From: a virus
IMG/VR virus record: IMGVR_UViG_3300033153_010210
Span: 42,055 to 106,054 of that record
Strand: one strand, 5' to 3'
Length of the DNA stretch: 64,000 nucleotides
The notes below the pieces were generated by a model. The model had not been told where the DNA came from and made no database searches. It saw only the letters and a program-made list of their open reading frames with translations. Below, in pieces: positions 36,870 to 45,649 of the stretch. The position numbers and the translations under genes were made by a program. Position 1 is the first letter of the stretch, and the number at the start of each line of letters is the position of its first letter.

Positions 36870-37180
36870 AGAGTAGTACAAAGGCAATTACCTGGGCAGC
36901 TTTCTTACTTAACCCTTTAGCATGGATAGCAGACTGGTTCTTTAAAAAAAGTACCATCGATTATTTAATAAAAAATAAAATAGATATAACCCGTTTAAAT
37001 GATATAGAAAAATTTATTACAGATATTCCTTTAGCTACCATTGCAACCGCCTTTGTTACAATAGCTACAGCATACGTAGCGGGACAAAAGGGTAAAACGA
37101 TCAGCAAGAATATTGGCGCTCCAAAAGGCAAGGGCACAGATGAAAACGATCCTGATGATGCGCCTCCTCCTCTAAAATAA
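36851..37180 (+). CDS. Small membrane protein, possible holin
   Basis: 109 residues, ATG 36851 inside the lipase gene end with GAAAGGAAA upstream. Two membrane-like segments (about 13-30 and 60-78, PLATIATAFVTIATAYVAG) and a charged, proline-rich C-terminal tail. Small size, two segments and lysis-like neighbours (lipase, M23 peptidase) fit a holin, but holins share no diagnostic motif. Confidence 0.5.
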   Translation: MDKQKIKSSTKAITWAAFLLNPLAWIADWFFKKSTIDYLIKNKIDITRLNDIEKFITDIPLATIATAFVTIATAYVAGQKGKTISKNIGAPKGKGTDENDPDDAPPPLK

Positions 37181-37191
37181 TTTCAGAGATA

Positions 37192-37204
37192 TTACTAATA
37201 TTAT
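37192..37204 (+). promoter_or_regulatory. ACTAATAT element touching an ATG (leaderless class)
   Basis: TTACTAATATTAT ends exactly before ATG 37205. No Shine-Dalgarno is present upstream of the start. Confidence 0.55.
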
Positions 37205-37957
37205 ATGTACAGCGAGAGAATAAACAAGTTTTTAAAAGAATATGATATAAATGATAATCTTGATTTTGATGATTTAAAATTTAGAGTTGGCGCTCCAATT
37301 ACTTCTAGCTTTGGATTAGTCGCCGGATACAGAAAAGTAAACAACGAATATATATTTGATTCTGTTAGAATTCATACAGGTGTTGATAGAAGTTGGGGAG
37401 AGAACGGAAGCGTATATGCACCGTTTTATTTTAATAGAAGCGAACTACACGATTATGGTGCAGATCATGTATATGGAAGCCTAATACGTTTATTTAACGA
37501 TGAGTATGGCTTTGAAATGCGTATAGTCCACATGAATCCAAAAACCGATATTGATAAAACAGCATATCAACTTTTAACCAACAATCAACCCATAGAACGA
37601 AATACTTATTTGGGGGTTTGCGGAACATACGGTAGTGCCAGTAGTGGAAGACATACCCATACAGAAATAGTATCTATTAAAGAAGAAAACAAAATACTGG
37701 ATGTTATCCTATATAGGAAGTTTGGAGCAGATATTTATAATAGCTATACGGAAAATCACATAATAAATTTTTATAGATCAAAGAGGGTTTTTAAAAATAA
37801 AAAAGTTGAAGAAATTTTAGACCATTTCAATAATTTAAAAAAAGCTAGAAGAGTAGTAGGTATAATAAATGATTATTTATATGAATACAAAGATTGGTAC
37901 TATGGAATGGAAAAAAGAATACGGTACAGTAGTGAAAAGTTGTTTAACGGATTATAA
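37205..37957 (+). CDS. M23-like (LytM fold) peptidase
   Basis: 250 residues, ATG 37205. It keeps the metal-binding pattern of M23 peptidases: IHTGVDRSW (H-x3-D), a central beta region and GRHTHTEIV near residue 157 (H-x-H). The preceding ITSSFGLVAGYR is the usual S-x-F-G start of the fold. The insert and the C-terminal helical region after about residue 180 are not typical. It would cleave peptidoglycan cross-bridges and, lying between two membrane protein genes, is probably the endolysin. No signal peptide. Confidence 0.65.
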   Translation: MYSERINKFLKEYDINDNLDFDDLKFRVGAPITSSFGLVAGYRKVNNEYIFDSVRIHTGVDRSWGENGSVYAPFYFNRSELHDYGADHVYGSLIRLFNDEYGFEMRIVHMNPKTDIDKTAYQLLTNNQPIERNTYLGVCGTYGSASSGRHTHTEIVSIKEENKILDVILYRKFGADIYNSYTENHIINFYRSKRVFKNKKVEEILDHFNNLKKARRVVGIINDYLYEYKDWYYGMEKRIRYSSEKLFNGL

Positions 37958-37980
37958 AAAAATAAAGGAGAGAAGAACGT

Positions 37981-38262
37981 ATGAATTTAAATTGGAATAA
38001 CATCATGGCATGCGCAGTTATAGTGATCGGATTAACAGAGTATGTCAAAAGTTGGGATAAAAAGGAAAAGTTAAAAAAGATTTATAAACTATTCCCACTA
38101 GGTTTTTCATTTGCGGCTAGTCTTCTTTTAACGTTTATAGAAGGTTTTACGATAAATAGTTTTCTCTTTACTGGATTGATTGTATTGGCTTTCTCAACAC
38201 TTGGTTACGAAGCGATACTTAAATTTGTGCAGTCAATTATTGAAAAATTAAAATTAAAATAA
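37981..38262 (+). CDS. Small three-helix membrane protein, holin-like
   Basis: 93 residues, ATG 37981 behind AAAGGAGAG. Three hydrophobic segments (about 6-21, 38-55, 60-77) with a basic loop DKKEKLKK and a lysine-rich C-terminus. This is class I holin topology, next to an M23-like peptidase. Holin is the most plausible reading. Confidence 0.55.
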   Translation: MNLNWNNIMACAVIVIGLTEYVKSWDKKEKLKKIYKLFPLGFSFAASLLLTFIEGFTINSFLFTGLIVLAFSTLGYEAILKFVQSIIEKLKLK

Positions 38263-38274
38263 GAAATACGGACA

Positions 38275-38355
38275 ATGCTAGATAAATTTATAAATTGGTT
38301 ATTTTCACACATATTAAAAGATAATGAATACTTTAAAAAGGCGGTCATAACGTAA
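38275..38355 (+). CDS. Micro-ORF coupled to the next gene
   Basis: 26 residues (MLDKFINWLFSH then ILKDNEYFKKAVIT). Its TAA shares the A with the ATG of the following gene (TAATG), and it fills a gap that would otherwise be empty. The ribosome binding site is weak (TACGGA). Amphipathic, no motif. Confidence 0.35.
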   Translation: MLDKFINWLFSHILKDNEYFKKAVIT

Positions 38356-39143
38356 TGGCATGGGTACAGCTTATTAAATGGTTACAATCACAAGATACAT
38401 TAACACTTATCATCGCACTTGGAATTTTAATATTTCTTATTTATAAAGGAATAATACGTATTCCTTCTATAAATAAGACAATCAGAAGAAAAAAATGTGA
38501 AAATCCTCACATAAGTTGTATTAATTATATTGATTTAGGGAATCGTTTATCAAAGCTTATGGTACTAAAAACAGAGATTGATAGAATTATAAACTTGGAT
38601 ATACTGAGAGAGCAAATGAACCTAGTAGATCAGATTGTATATGATATAAGAAAAAAAATGGAGCTTCATTTTGATAAGATACTTAAAAATCAACAGCCCG
38701 ATATACAGGATGTCAATTCAAGTATTGAACATAAAATCTTTGAAAATATTGCTAAATTAGGAGAGAAAACAATAAGAGATTTATTTCGATTTATAATGAA
38801 AGAAAATCGCATTCCAAACAATGAAGCTGAATTTATCCTATACGCTAAAAACAGGGCTAATAACGTTATTAACCGAGTAATTGAAGAGCTTTCAGTTAAC
38901 TGGCATCGAGGACTCAGCATTACTAAAGAAATTTATATGAAAGCTTACTATGGAAAAATACAAGATTTCCGTGATTTAAACTCTGAAATCGAAGAACAAA
39001 TAATAACCACACTAAAGAGATGTAGGGACATTAACAACAGAAAATGGCTTGAAATTATGCAATATGATGATGAAGCTGCCGCTTTATTCCCCGAAATATA
39101 TGAAGAAGCAATGAAGAAAGAAGGAGAAAAGCGGCAGACATGA
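38355..39143 (+). CDS. Membrane-anchored helical protein
   Basis: 262 residues. One membrane segment near the N-terminus (about 15-33, TLTLIIALGILIFLIYKGI), followed by a small CENPHISC motif and a long helical domain. Overlaps the upstream micro-ORF. It could be a lysis-related or virion membrane protein; no motif tells which. It is the last plus-strand gene and abuts the first minus-strand gene with no gap. Confidence 0.5.
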   Translation: MAWVQLIKWLQSQDTLTLIIALGILIFLIYKGIIRIPSINKTIRRKKCENPHISCINYIDLGNRLSKLMVLKTEIDRIINLDILREQMNLVDQIVYDIRKKMELHFDKILKNQQPDIQDVNSSIEHKIFENIAKLGEKTIRDLFRFIMKENRIPNNEAEFILYAKNRANNVINRVIEELSVNWHRGLSITKEIYMKAYYGKIQDFRDLNSEIEEQIITTLKRCRDINNRKWLEIMQYDDEAAALFPEIYEEAMKKEGEKRQT

Positions 39144-39497
39144 CTAGAATTGTATTTTAAAATACTTATATACTCTCGCCTCGAAATAAAAAAGTTCTTT
39201 TCTTAACTCTTCCATTCTTAAGTTATTTTTTTCTGGAATATTTTTATAAAAATCAAACTTAGCATCTTCAGGATCTGTTGGATGTCGTTCGCTGTTTGCT
39301 TTATTAAGATGTCGATTAAAACTTACGTAGTGTGGTTCTTTTTTAGCCCTCTCAATAGCGATACGCCTTCCTAAATCTTTAGAAAAGGTGTCCTTTGGAT
39401 GACATAGCGACCACCCGATCCTGTCTTTTTCTAATGCAACTAAGCATCCATAAGGTTGACGATTCTCTTTTCTTATGTACTGAACTAACATAATCAT
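39144..39497 (-). CDS. Conserved phage protein of unknown function
   Basis: 117 residues, ATG 39497 behind ATGGAGG. The pattern I-R-K-x-N-R-x-P-Y-G-x-L-V-A, IGWSLCHPKDTFSKDLGRRIAIERA is a small family I have seen in many phages, with the signature GWSLC-x-P-x-D-x-F-x-K. No function is known to me. Its stop directly abuts the stop of the plus-strand gene. Confidence 0.6.
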   Translation of the reverse strand: MIMLVQYIRKENRQPYGCLVALEKDRIGWSLCHPKDTFSKDLGRRIAIERAKKEPHYVSFNRHLNKANSERHPTDPEDAKFDFYKNIPEKNNLRMEELRKELFYFEARVYKYFKIQF

Positions 39498-39574
39498 TCC
39501 TCCATCTTAATTTTTTTCAAGATCAAATAATGTTTTAACATATTTGATCTAATATTCTCAGTTTCTAAATTCAT
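39494..39574 (-). CDS. Micro-ORF upstream-coupled
   Basis: 26 residues (MNLETENIRSNM then LKHYLILKKIKMEE), with TGA overlapping the next ATG (ATGA). A purine-rich AGAGGAAAA lies upstream. The remaining bases 39575-39658 also contain an open frame with a signal-peptide-like run (about 25 codons) but no standard start codon; nothing else is visible there. Confidence 0.3.
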   Translation of the reverse strand: MNLETENIRSNMLKHYLILKKIKMEE

Positions 39575-39658
39575 TCTAGTTTTTTTCCTCTTCTGCACTA
39601 AAAAAAGAATTAAAAGATACTATAAGAAAAAAAATCAAAACGGCTTTTATTAAATACC

Positions 39659-40678
39659 TTATAATACTCCCTCCCATGTTATCTTTTTATTCTTTATCTT
39701 ATTATAAAAATCGTATTGAGATAACCGCCATTCTGCACTCTCTATAGGATGTTCAACAGCGTATTCTAGATCTTCCAGAGTACTGTCAGCAGGATCTTGA
39801 CCTGCCCCCGGCATAAAAACAATGAGATAATCATAATCATAAAACTTATTTATTTGTGTAATCATAGAGCGTCCTGCATCATCGTTATCAGGAAACAATA
39901 TAAGATTTTTCACTTTACTCAGCAGCTTCTTTTGACCGGTACCTAACGAACTACCTAGTGTTGCTACAACATTTTTAGAAATATACCTCCAGATACGAAA
40001 AGCACTTTTTATTCCCTCTACTACATATAAAGGCTTTCGCAAACTAATACCGTCCCAATTCCATAATATATCCGCCTTACTGCCTTTCGGGTAGATTACT
40101 TTCAATTTCTGCTCTTCCGTATAATCTCTGCATTCCATATTCACTATTTCGCCGTTCTCTAATAATGGAATACATATTCTATCTTTAATAAATGTACCTT
40201 TCTTGTTTTCTTTAGAAAAAGAGATATACGCTTTATTTGTATAACGAATATCAAATTCATCTATCATTTCCTTATTAACATTTATTTTTTTAAGATATGT
40301 AAGAACCTGCGAATTTGACAAAGGATTATATAAACGCCCACCTGATATTCTTAACTCTTTCTTTAATTGTTTCTTCTCTGCTATAAGTTGATTTTGACCT
40401 AATGTCTGATTAAAAAGCCTTGATAATACCTCATCGCTTTTAATATATTTACTATAATTTCCGTTAGAAAGTTTTGTAACAAATGCATAAAAATTGTACG
40501 TAGCACCGCAGCTCCAACATTTACAATAGCCGTTGTTTTTTAACATTGTCATTGAGGGATTCCTATCCCTATGATTTTGATTTATACACCGAAATTTTAT
40601 ATATTTACCTTTATCTTCGAATTGTATTCCAAGTTCACGAACTATTGATAATATTTCAGTAGTCGTTAAGTAAATCAT
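39659..40678 (-). CDS. DNA primase (DnaG/TOPRIM type)
   Basis: 339 residues, ATG 40678, overlapping the clamp-loader stop by 4 bases. The N-terminal zinc ribbon has C31, H36, C54 and C57 (CHC2 type). The TOPRIM domain follows at about residues 215-300: VVEGIKSAF with the catalytic glutamate, then LFPDNDDAGR with the D-x-D. No helicase domain is fused, so an independent helicase must be encoded elsewhere. It makes RNA primers for phage replication. Its end (SQYDFYNKIKNKKITWEGVL) is unremarkable. Confidence 0.85.
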   Translation of the reverse strand: MIYLTTTEILSIVRELGIQFEDKGKYIKFRCINQNHRDRNPSMTMLKNNGYCKCWSCGATYNFYAFVTKLSNGNYSKYIKSDEVLSRLFNQTLGQNQLIAEKKQLKKELRISGGRLYNPLSNSQVLTYLKKINVNKEMIDEFDIRYTNKAYISFSKENKKGTFIKDRICIPLLENGEIVNMECRDYTEEQKLKVIYPKGSKADILWNWDGISLRKPLYVVEGIKSAFRIWRYISKNVVATLGSSLGTGQKKLLSKVKNLILFPDNDDAGRSMITQINKFYDYDYLIVFMPGAGQDPADSTLEDLEYAVEHPIESAEWRLSQYDFYNKIKNKKITWEGVL

Positions 40679-41838
40679 CTTTTAACTTGCTCACGTACTT
40701 TATATTTTTCTCTTTTGCGTATTATTGGAATACTTCTTATTTTATTAATATACTTTAATAGAGCTGCTTTAAAATATTTTTCATTAAATGAATATCCAAC
40801 CCTTGATTTTTCAATATCTAAAACCGTATCTAACAATTTATTATAGTTTACGTTATTTACTATCTTAACAAATTCCTCCTCTTTAAATTCTTCAGGTAGT
40901 TTATTTAACTGATTAAATACACCAGCATCGACAAGATATTTATACATAAGATTATAAAGATATTCGTTTTCAAATAAAGGGCTCTCTATTAAATTAAAAA
41001 TACTATCTACTTTTTCGGCATTAAGTAAATTATGTATAAATTCAAACTGATTAGACTGATTCATAATACCCAATTCTTTCTGTACTTCTTCTACAGTATA
41101 TAACTCCCCTTCCATTACTCTATCAAGCATTTGTAAAGCATTACGATACGAACCAAGAGCATTGTTAGCTATTAATAAAAGAATTTCGGGCGCTTCTTCT
41201 TCAAAAGTTTTAGGGAATCTTTTATCAGCATATAAAGTATCAACAAGATTGAAAAACACTTCTTTTATATATTTAAAAATATCTTCATAATTTGCCATGT
41301 AAAACTTATAAATTTCATATCGTGTCTTAAGGGCTAAATGAAACTTTTCACTCTCGGTAGTACAAAGAATAATATATACGTTCTTACGAGGTTTTTCACT
41401 TAATAAAAGCATAGCCCCTTTTGCTTGAGCTGAATTTAACAAGTGTGCTTCATCAATTATTATTACCTTATTCTTATCAAAGAAAGGAACATAGGATAGC
41501 ATATCCGATAAACTTTTAACCCCTTCTTTACCTAAATCCGTAGCATCTATATAAGTAGTATCCCGTTTAAACCTGCCATCGTTTATATCTTTACATGCTT
41601 CACATTTATTACAAGGCTCAACACAATCCTTTTTTATAATAGGTTCTTTACAATTGAGAATCTTAGCTATAATAAATGCCAGTGTGCTTTTACCCGTTCC
41701 ACTATGACCTAGGAACATCATATAGGAAGGAAAATTATTTTTTAGACTTCTATTTTTAAATTCTTTTACTATTCTCTTATTGCCTTGCATTTCATCTAAA
41801 GTTTTTGGTCTATACTGTATTCCTAGCATATTACTCAT
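40675..41838 (-). CDS. DNA polymerase III clamp loader subunit (DnaX-like)
   Basis: 387 residues, ATG 41838. AAA+ signature: RPKTLDEMQGN, Walker A GHSGTGKST (about 43-51), a four-cysteine zinc module C-x3-C-x2-C-x2-C (CVEPCNKCEAC), Walker B VIIIDEAH, sensor 1 ILCTTE, then LKTRYEIYKF in the place of the usual S-R-C. It has the length of the gamma form, without a tau extension. It loads the sliding clamp for phage DNA replication and is paired with the primase by ATGA overlap. Confidence 0.85.
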   Translation of the reverse strand: MSNMLGIQYRPKTLDEMQGNKRIVKEFKNRSLKNNFPSYMMFLGHSGTGKSTLAFIIAKILNCKEPIIKKDCVEPCNKCEACKDINDGRFKRDTTYIDATDLGKEGVKSLSDMLSYVPFFDKNKVIIIDEAHLLNSAQAKGAMLLLSEKPRKNVYIILCTTESEKFHLALKTRYEIYKFYMANYEDIFKYIKEVFFNLVDTLYADKRFPKTFEEEAPEILLLIANNALGSYRNALQMLDRVMEGELYTVEEVQKELGIMNQSNQFEFIHNLLNAEKVDSIFNLIESPLFENEYLYNLMYKYLVDAGVFNQLNKLPEEFKEEEFVKIVNNVNYNKLLDTVLDIEKSRVGYSFNEKYFKAALLKYINKIRSIPIIRKREKYKVREQVKR

Positions 41839-42014
41839 CGTTGCTTTAATCTCCTTATTTTTCTATTTAAAATATCACAATATTGTAAAGCTCGAATACT
41901 AAGTACATTAATTTGCAATCTCTCACTAATTCTATCTTTATCGTTTCCTTGATTATTAGATGAAAGATATTCAATGTTGTTTAATATTTCTATAATTTGT
42001 TTCAATTCATTCAT
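41835..42014 (-). CDS. Small hypothetical protein coupled to the clamp loader gene
   Basis: 59 residues, ATG at 42014 preceded by GGAGGCGG. Reads MNELKQIIEILNN, then IEYLSSNNQGNDKDRISER and a basic end (NRKIRRLKQR). Its TGA overlaps the clamp-loader ATG as ATGA. Helical, charged; function unknown. It fills most of the 240-base gap between clamp loader and rIIB-like gene. Confidence 0.65.
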   Translation of the reverse strand: MNELKQIIEILNNIEYLSSNNQGNDKDRISERLQINVLSIRALQYCDILNRKIRRLKQR

Positions 42015-42029
42015 TATACCGCCTCCATT

Positions 42030-42069
42030 TAAAAAATGGAGCCGAGCGATATATTTACCACTCAGCTCC
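42030..42069 (-). terminator. Rho-independent terminator after the rIIB-like gene
   Basis: On the minus strand GGAGCTGAG pairs with CTCGGCTCC (9 bp, one G-T wobble) with a 14-base loop, then ATTTTTT. It lies directly after the rIIB-like stop and just upstream of the small gene at 42014. Confidence 0.8.
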
Positions 42070-42078
42070 TGACGATGA

Positions 42079-43293
42079 TTAGGAGGATTTATCTACTCTC
42101 TCAACCGAAGGGGCTAAGAGTTCTGGAACTGACAATTTTTTTCCATTCTTTTCGATACAAGCCACTAAATATCTTTTATATGATGTGGCCTGTTTATGAC
42201 GTACACCATTCCTTATACGATAATTTTCCATAAATTCCATATTCTCAATTCTGTTAATTGCGTCATCTACTGTCTCATTGGCCTCGATAGTTGTTAGAAT
42301 ATATCCTTTATAATCATTATTAATATGTTGCCAATTTGCTTTTCGATATAATACTGAAAAATTTTCTAAATATTTTACTCCATCGTTTTCAGTAAGCCCA
42401 TATTCATTTTCTAACCAATAATTGTAATAATCTTCTTTTTCTTCATATTCCTCCTCTCTATCTGCATCATCATCATATATAAGATAATCACCATCAGATA
42501 CAAAATAATCTTTAATTTTAGTATTTTTCCAATCTTCGATAATCTTCACTACTTCATACTTACATACTCTCATTTTAGCATTATTATAGTCTGCTGGTAC
42601 AGTTACTACATCCTTTGGATTAACTTTTACTAATACAGTTACATCCCTTTCCGATTCTAATGTACCGTAGTAAAGCAAATAATTATAACTACATACATGA
42701 AAGCCATAAGAACATGTCATATATCTATCAGGATCAACTTTGTCCCTATCCATTTCAATTATTTCACCTGGAGAATTATTTATACTCCTGGTATAAATGT
42801 CAACCAATATGCCCTCTTCATTCCTTATTACTTTCTTATAAGCTAAGAAACATCCATCCTCAGTAATTGGTAAATTGTTGTGTTCTAAAAACAAATACAA
42901 TTCGTTTACACTTTGTGGAGAGGGATTTTCCATCATGTTTTCAATAAACTTTACAATACTCTTCCAATCTCCTTGTTGATCAATAACTTCTTCAAGTCTG
43001 TCAACAATAGCGGATCTTATCACTGTATCTTTATACTTGATAAGCCCATTTTCAATGGTGATTGGACTATCTTTCAGATAATTTTCAAATTTTACTTTTC
43101 TGTCCAGTAGTTTCTTAAGACTTTGAACTAAACGACTAACGGAATCCTCATCCTCCCATTGATCAAAAGCAAGTAGCATGTGACTTACTGGCTTGTAGTT
43201 ATCTTCGGTAGAATGAACAGCATAAGATACACCGTCCATATACAACTGAATTTCATCCTTTGTCATAAAAAACTGCAATCTGTTCTTATTCAT
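42079..43293 (-). CDS. rIIB-like protein
   Basis: 404 residues, ATG 43293 behind AGGAGG. The block NLPITEDGCFLAYKKV followed by the TCSYGFHVCSYNYLLYYG motif is the signature of T4 rIIB-type proteins. The C-terminal part adds a very acidic stretch (DYLIYDDDADREEEYEEKED) and an extra domain not found in T4 rIIB. Together with the neighbouring rIIA-like gene it is expected to act at the host membrane in the exclusion-resistance role of rII proteins; the biochemical activity is not firmly known. Confidence 0.75.
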   Translation of the reverse strand: MNKNRLQFFMTKDEIQLYMDGVSYAVHSTEDNYKPVSHMLLAFDQWEDEDSVSRLVQSLKKLLDRKVKFENYLKDSPITIENGLIKYKDTVIRSAIVDRLEEVIDQQGDWKSIVKFIENMMENPSPQSVNELYLFLEHNNLPITEDGCFLAYKKVIRNEEGILVDIYTRSINNSPGEIIEMDRDKVDPDRYMTCSYGFHVCSYNYLLYYGTLESERDVTVLVKVNPKDVVTVPADYNNAKMRVCKYEVVKIIEDWKNTKIKDYFVSDGDYLIYDDDADREEEYEEKEDYYNYWLENEYGLTENDGVKYLENFSVLYRKANWQHINNDYKGYILTTIEANETVDDAINRIENMEFMENYRIRNGVRHKQATSYKRYLVACIEKNGKKLSVPELLAPSVERVDKSS

Positions 43294-43327
43294 TTTATTT
43301 ATCCTCCTAATATATAATATATATTTT

Positions 43328-45565
43328 TTATTGATAGTTTTTAAGTAAATCTATCAATATCTTCACATTTTCTTCTTTTATTCCTACTCCATAATAGTCC
43401 TCTATTGAATCCTTGTCCACTATTTTTAATATCGGGTATTTATCTTCTACCTTTTTAAGCAAATCGCTTGTTTTTATAAACATTTCCGATAATTTTTTAT
43501 TATTTAATACATCAAATTCATCTACAGAATATTCAAAATCGTATATTATTTTTTTCAAATTCTTTAAATCCCTCTCAATTTCCGGTATACTACCTTTTCC
43601 TTTTTTTCTATTAATTAACTCTTTCACATCTTTGTCACTCTCAAATACTTTTTTATCACAATCGTCAACTATCTCTAGTATAGTTACAAGTTTTCTTTCA
43701 ATATATGATAAGGATTTATCATGATGCATTAAAAAACTTGTATATCCATATTGTTTTATAGCTTTAGAGCTATTAAATTTTTCTTTCAATAATACTTCTA
43801 TTGATTTAAAGAATGGTTTGAATTTTGTTAATTTTTTAAATCTTTTCGTGTTAATTTCGTATCCATTAATTACAAATATTGGAATACTGTCATTAAGCAC
43901 TTCAAGACTTTTCAAAATATCTAATTTTAAATTAGGAACTCTTCTATTTTCATCTCTAACATCTTTATACGAATTTCTATATCTTATTACATAGTATAAC
44001 TGTGAATTATTCTTGTATATATCACTTTCTAGCAATTCTTTATATGTAAAACTTTTATTTATGCCATCGCAGTTATGTAAAATAGTATAAAATCTATTAC
44101 TATCTTTATTTTCTGTAGCAGAAGAGTCTGTTTTACTTCTCTCTCTACCTGGTTTTCTTATATATTTAAGTTCACTTATCTTATTTAGCTCTCCATCAAC
44201 TCCCAATTTTTGAATATAATCTTCTGGAATGACTAATGCATGAAAGTTATATTGTCTCATGTTTTGTTTTAATTTGTATATTCCGCTATTTGGATTATTT
44301 TCATCATTTATAAAAATTTTTGTCTTAGGAGACCCGATTTCACTATAAGAAATAAATGAATTTAAAACAGATGATTTTAAAACTACTCTATCTTCATAAG
44401 TATCATAAAAAGAACCTTTTTTTTGAACTTTAAAAAATTTTATTTTCTTTCTATCATCACTATTATCTATTTCCAATGCCTTTTGTAAAGGTTTTCCTTT
44501 ATACCAAACGTTTCTATTAATAAAATCACGAAAAAAATCAACTTTAGAAACGATAGTATAGTAACTTCTAATCACTTCTAACAATGTCTTATTATCACTG
44601 AAATATTCTTCTTGAATTTCATCTTGAACTTTCTTTACAATTTCTTTTAATTTTAATATAAGATTATTTACAGTTCGTGTATCTAATGAAAGCGCCTCCC
44701 TACTTGGGGCAATATCAAGCTTACCAATTGGAAATTCTATCACTATAAGTAAACTACGAAGAAAATGCGTAATGATAGTCTTAAGCTCATTGTTTAAAAG
44801 ATTGCTATCAGATATCAACCCCGATTTTGATAACGAATCAACTCTATATTCAACGTTCCCTTGCACAGCAATAAGACCGTTGTTATATCGTCCTTTATAT
44901 ATTCTCCAATCACTTCCTTTAAATATAGCATCTTTAGGGTATTCAAGTGGAGCAAAATCACCTTCTCCACCTATAACTCTTGGCTTAATCCGAAAGGGGC
45001 GAAATACTTCTTTAGCGTTTGCCTCCCACATGTAAAAGTCTCCCTTATCTACTTCAACTTGTACTTTAACTCCATTATGCTCAGAAGTACTCATCTCTGT
45101 TACTTTTGAAATACAAGGAATGTTTTCCTCATTAAGATAACAGGCATAGATTTTCTTTTCCCCATTATATACCGACTCAACAGTAAAGGATTCCTTATAC
45201 GCAAAAGGAGATTTACTCCCCAAACCCAAGACACCCACAAAGTCATTGCTTTCAGTTTTATCGCTTCCAAAATAGCTACTGTATAACGATAAAACTTTTT
45301 CCTCACTCATTCCTGTACCATAGTCTTTAACATAGAAGTATGGTTCAAGGGAATTAGGAAGATGCACTTCAAATGGTTCTCTTTCTTTACCTGCCTCTAC
45401 ATGTGAATCGTATGCATTGGTAGAGAGCTCACGAATAACAGCCTTTATTTTATTTGTATATAATTTATCTGAGAGAATTTGAAAAGCTTTTGGACTGGCA
45501 GTGATAGAAAAATTCTGCCCTTGGAGATTAGTTTTTACATTCTTTTTCTTAATCACTAATTGCAT
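43328..45565 (-). CDS. rIIA-like GHKL ATPase
   Basis: 745 residues, ATG 45565 behind AGGAGG. The N-terminal GHKL ATP-binding domain is well conserved: N-box IRELSTNAYDSH, DYGTGMSEEKV and the glycine box GVLGLGSKSPFAY. Residues about 150-320 follow the rIIA pattern, with IEFPIGKLDIAPSREAL. The C-terminal half is helical. The family includes T4 rIIA and many phage homologues; together with rIIB it protects against prophage-mediated exclusion. It precedes the rIIB-like gene as in T4. Confidence 0.8.
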   Translation of the reverse strand: MQLVIKKKNVKTNLQGQNFSITASPKAFQILSDKLYTNKIKAVIRELSTNAYDSHVEAGKEREPFEVHLPNSLEPYFYVKDYGTGMSEEKVLSLYSSYFGSDKTESNDFVGVLGLGSKSPFAYKESFTVESVYNGEKKIYACYLNEENIPCISKVTEMSTSEHNGVKVQVEVDKGDFYMWEANAKEVFRPFRIKPRVIGGEGDFAPLEYPKDAIFKGSDWRIYKGRYNNGLIAVQGNVEYRVDSLSKSGLISDSNLLNNELKTIITHFLRSLLIVIEFPIGKLDIAPSREALSLDTRTVNNLILKLKEIVKKVQDEIQEEYFSDNKTLLEVIRSYYTIVSKVDFFRDFINRNVWYKGKPLQKALEIDNSDDRKKIKFFKVQKKGSFYDTYEDRVVLKSSVLNSFISYSEIGSPKTKIFINDENNPNSGIYKLKQNMRQYNFHALVIPEDYIQKLGVDGELNKISELKYIRKPGRERSKTDSSATENKDSNRFYTILHNCDGINKSFTYKELLESDIYKNNSQLYYVIRYRNSYKDVRDENRRVPNLKLDILKSLEVLNDSIPIFVINGYEINTKRFKKLTKFKPFFKSIEVLLKEKFNSSKAIKQYGYTSFLMHHDKSLSYIERKLVTILEIVDDCDKKVFESDKDVKELINRKKGKGSIPEIERDLKNLKKIIYDFEYSVDEFDVLNNKKLSEMFIKTSDLLKKVEDKYPILKIVDKDSIEDYYGVGIKEENVKILIDLLKNYQ

Positions 45566-45649
45566 TTTAAGTCCCTCCTAATCATTTATTGTTATCTATT
45601 AATAATATATAAATTTTTGCCAATTTTTTTAAATTTTTTTTTAAAAAAT

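Noticed and set aside
37205-37957. Assignment of the 37205 protein as a virion tail lysin rather than endolysin
   Set aside because: Not excluded, but its neighbours (two small membrane proteins, lipase) and distance from the baseplate genes favour lysis.
41839-42078. tRNA or regulatory RNA in the gap upstream of the clamp loader
   Set aside because: The gap is filled by a 59-codon coupled gene and a terminator. No cloverleaf was found there or in other gaps.
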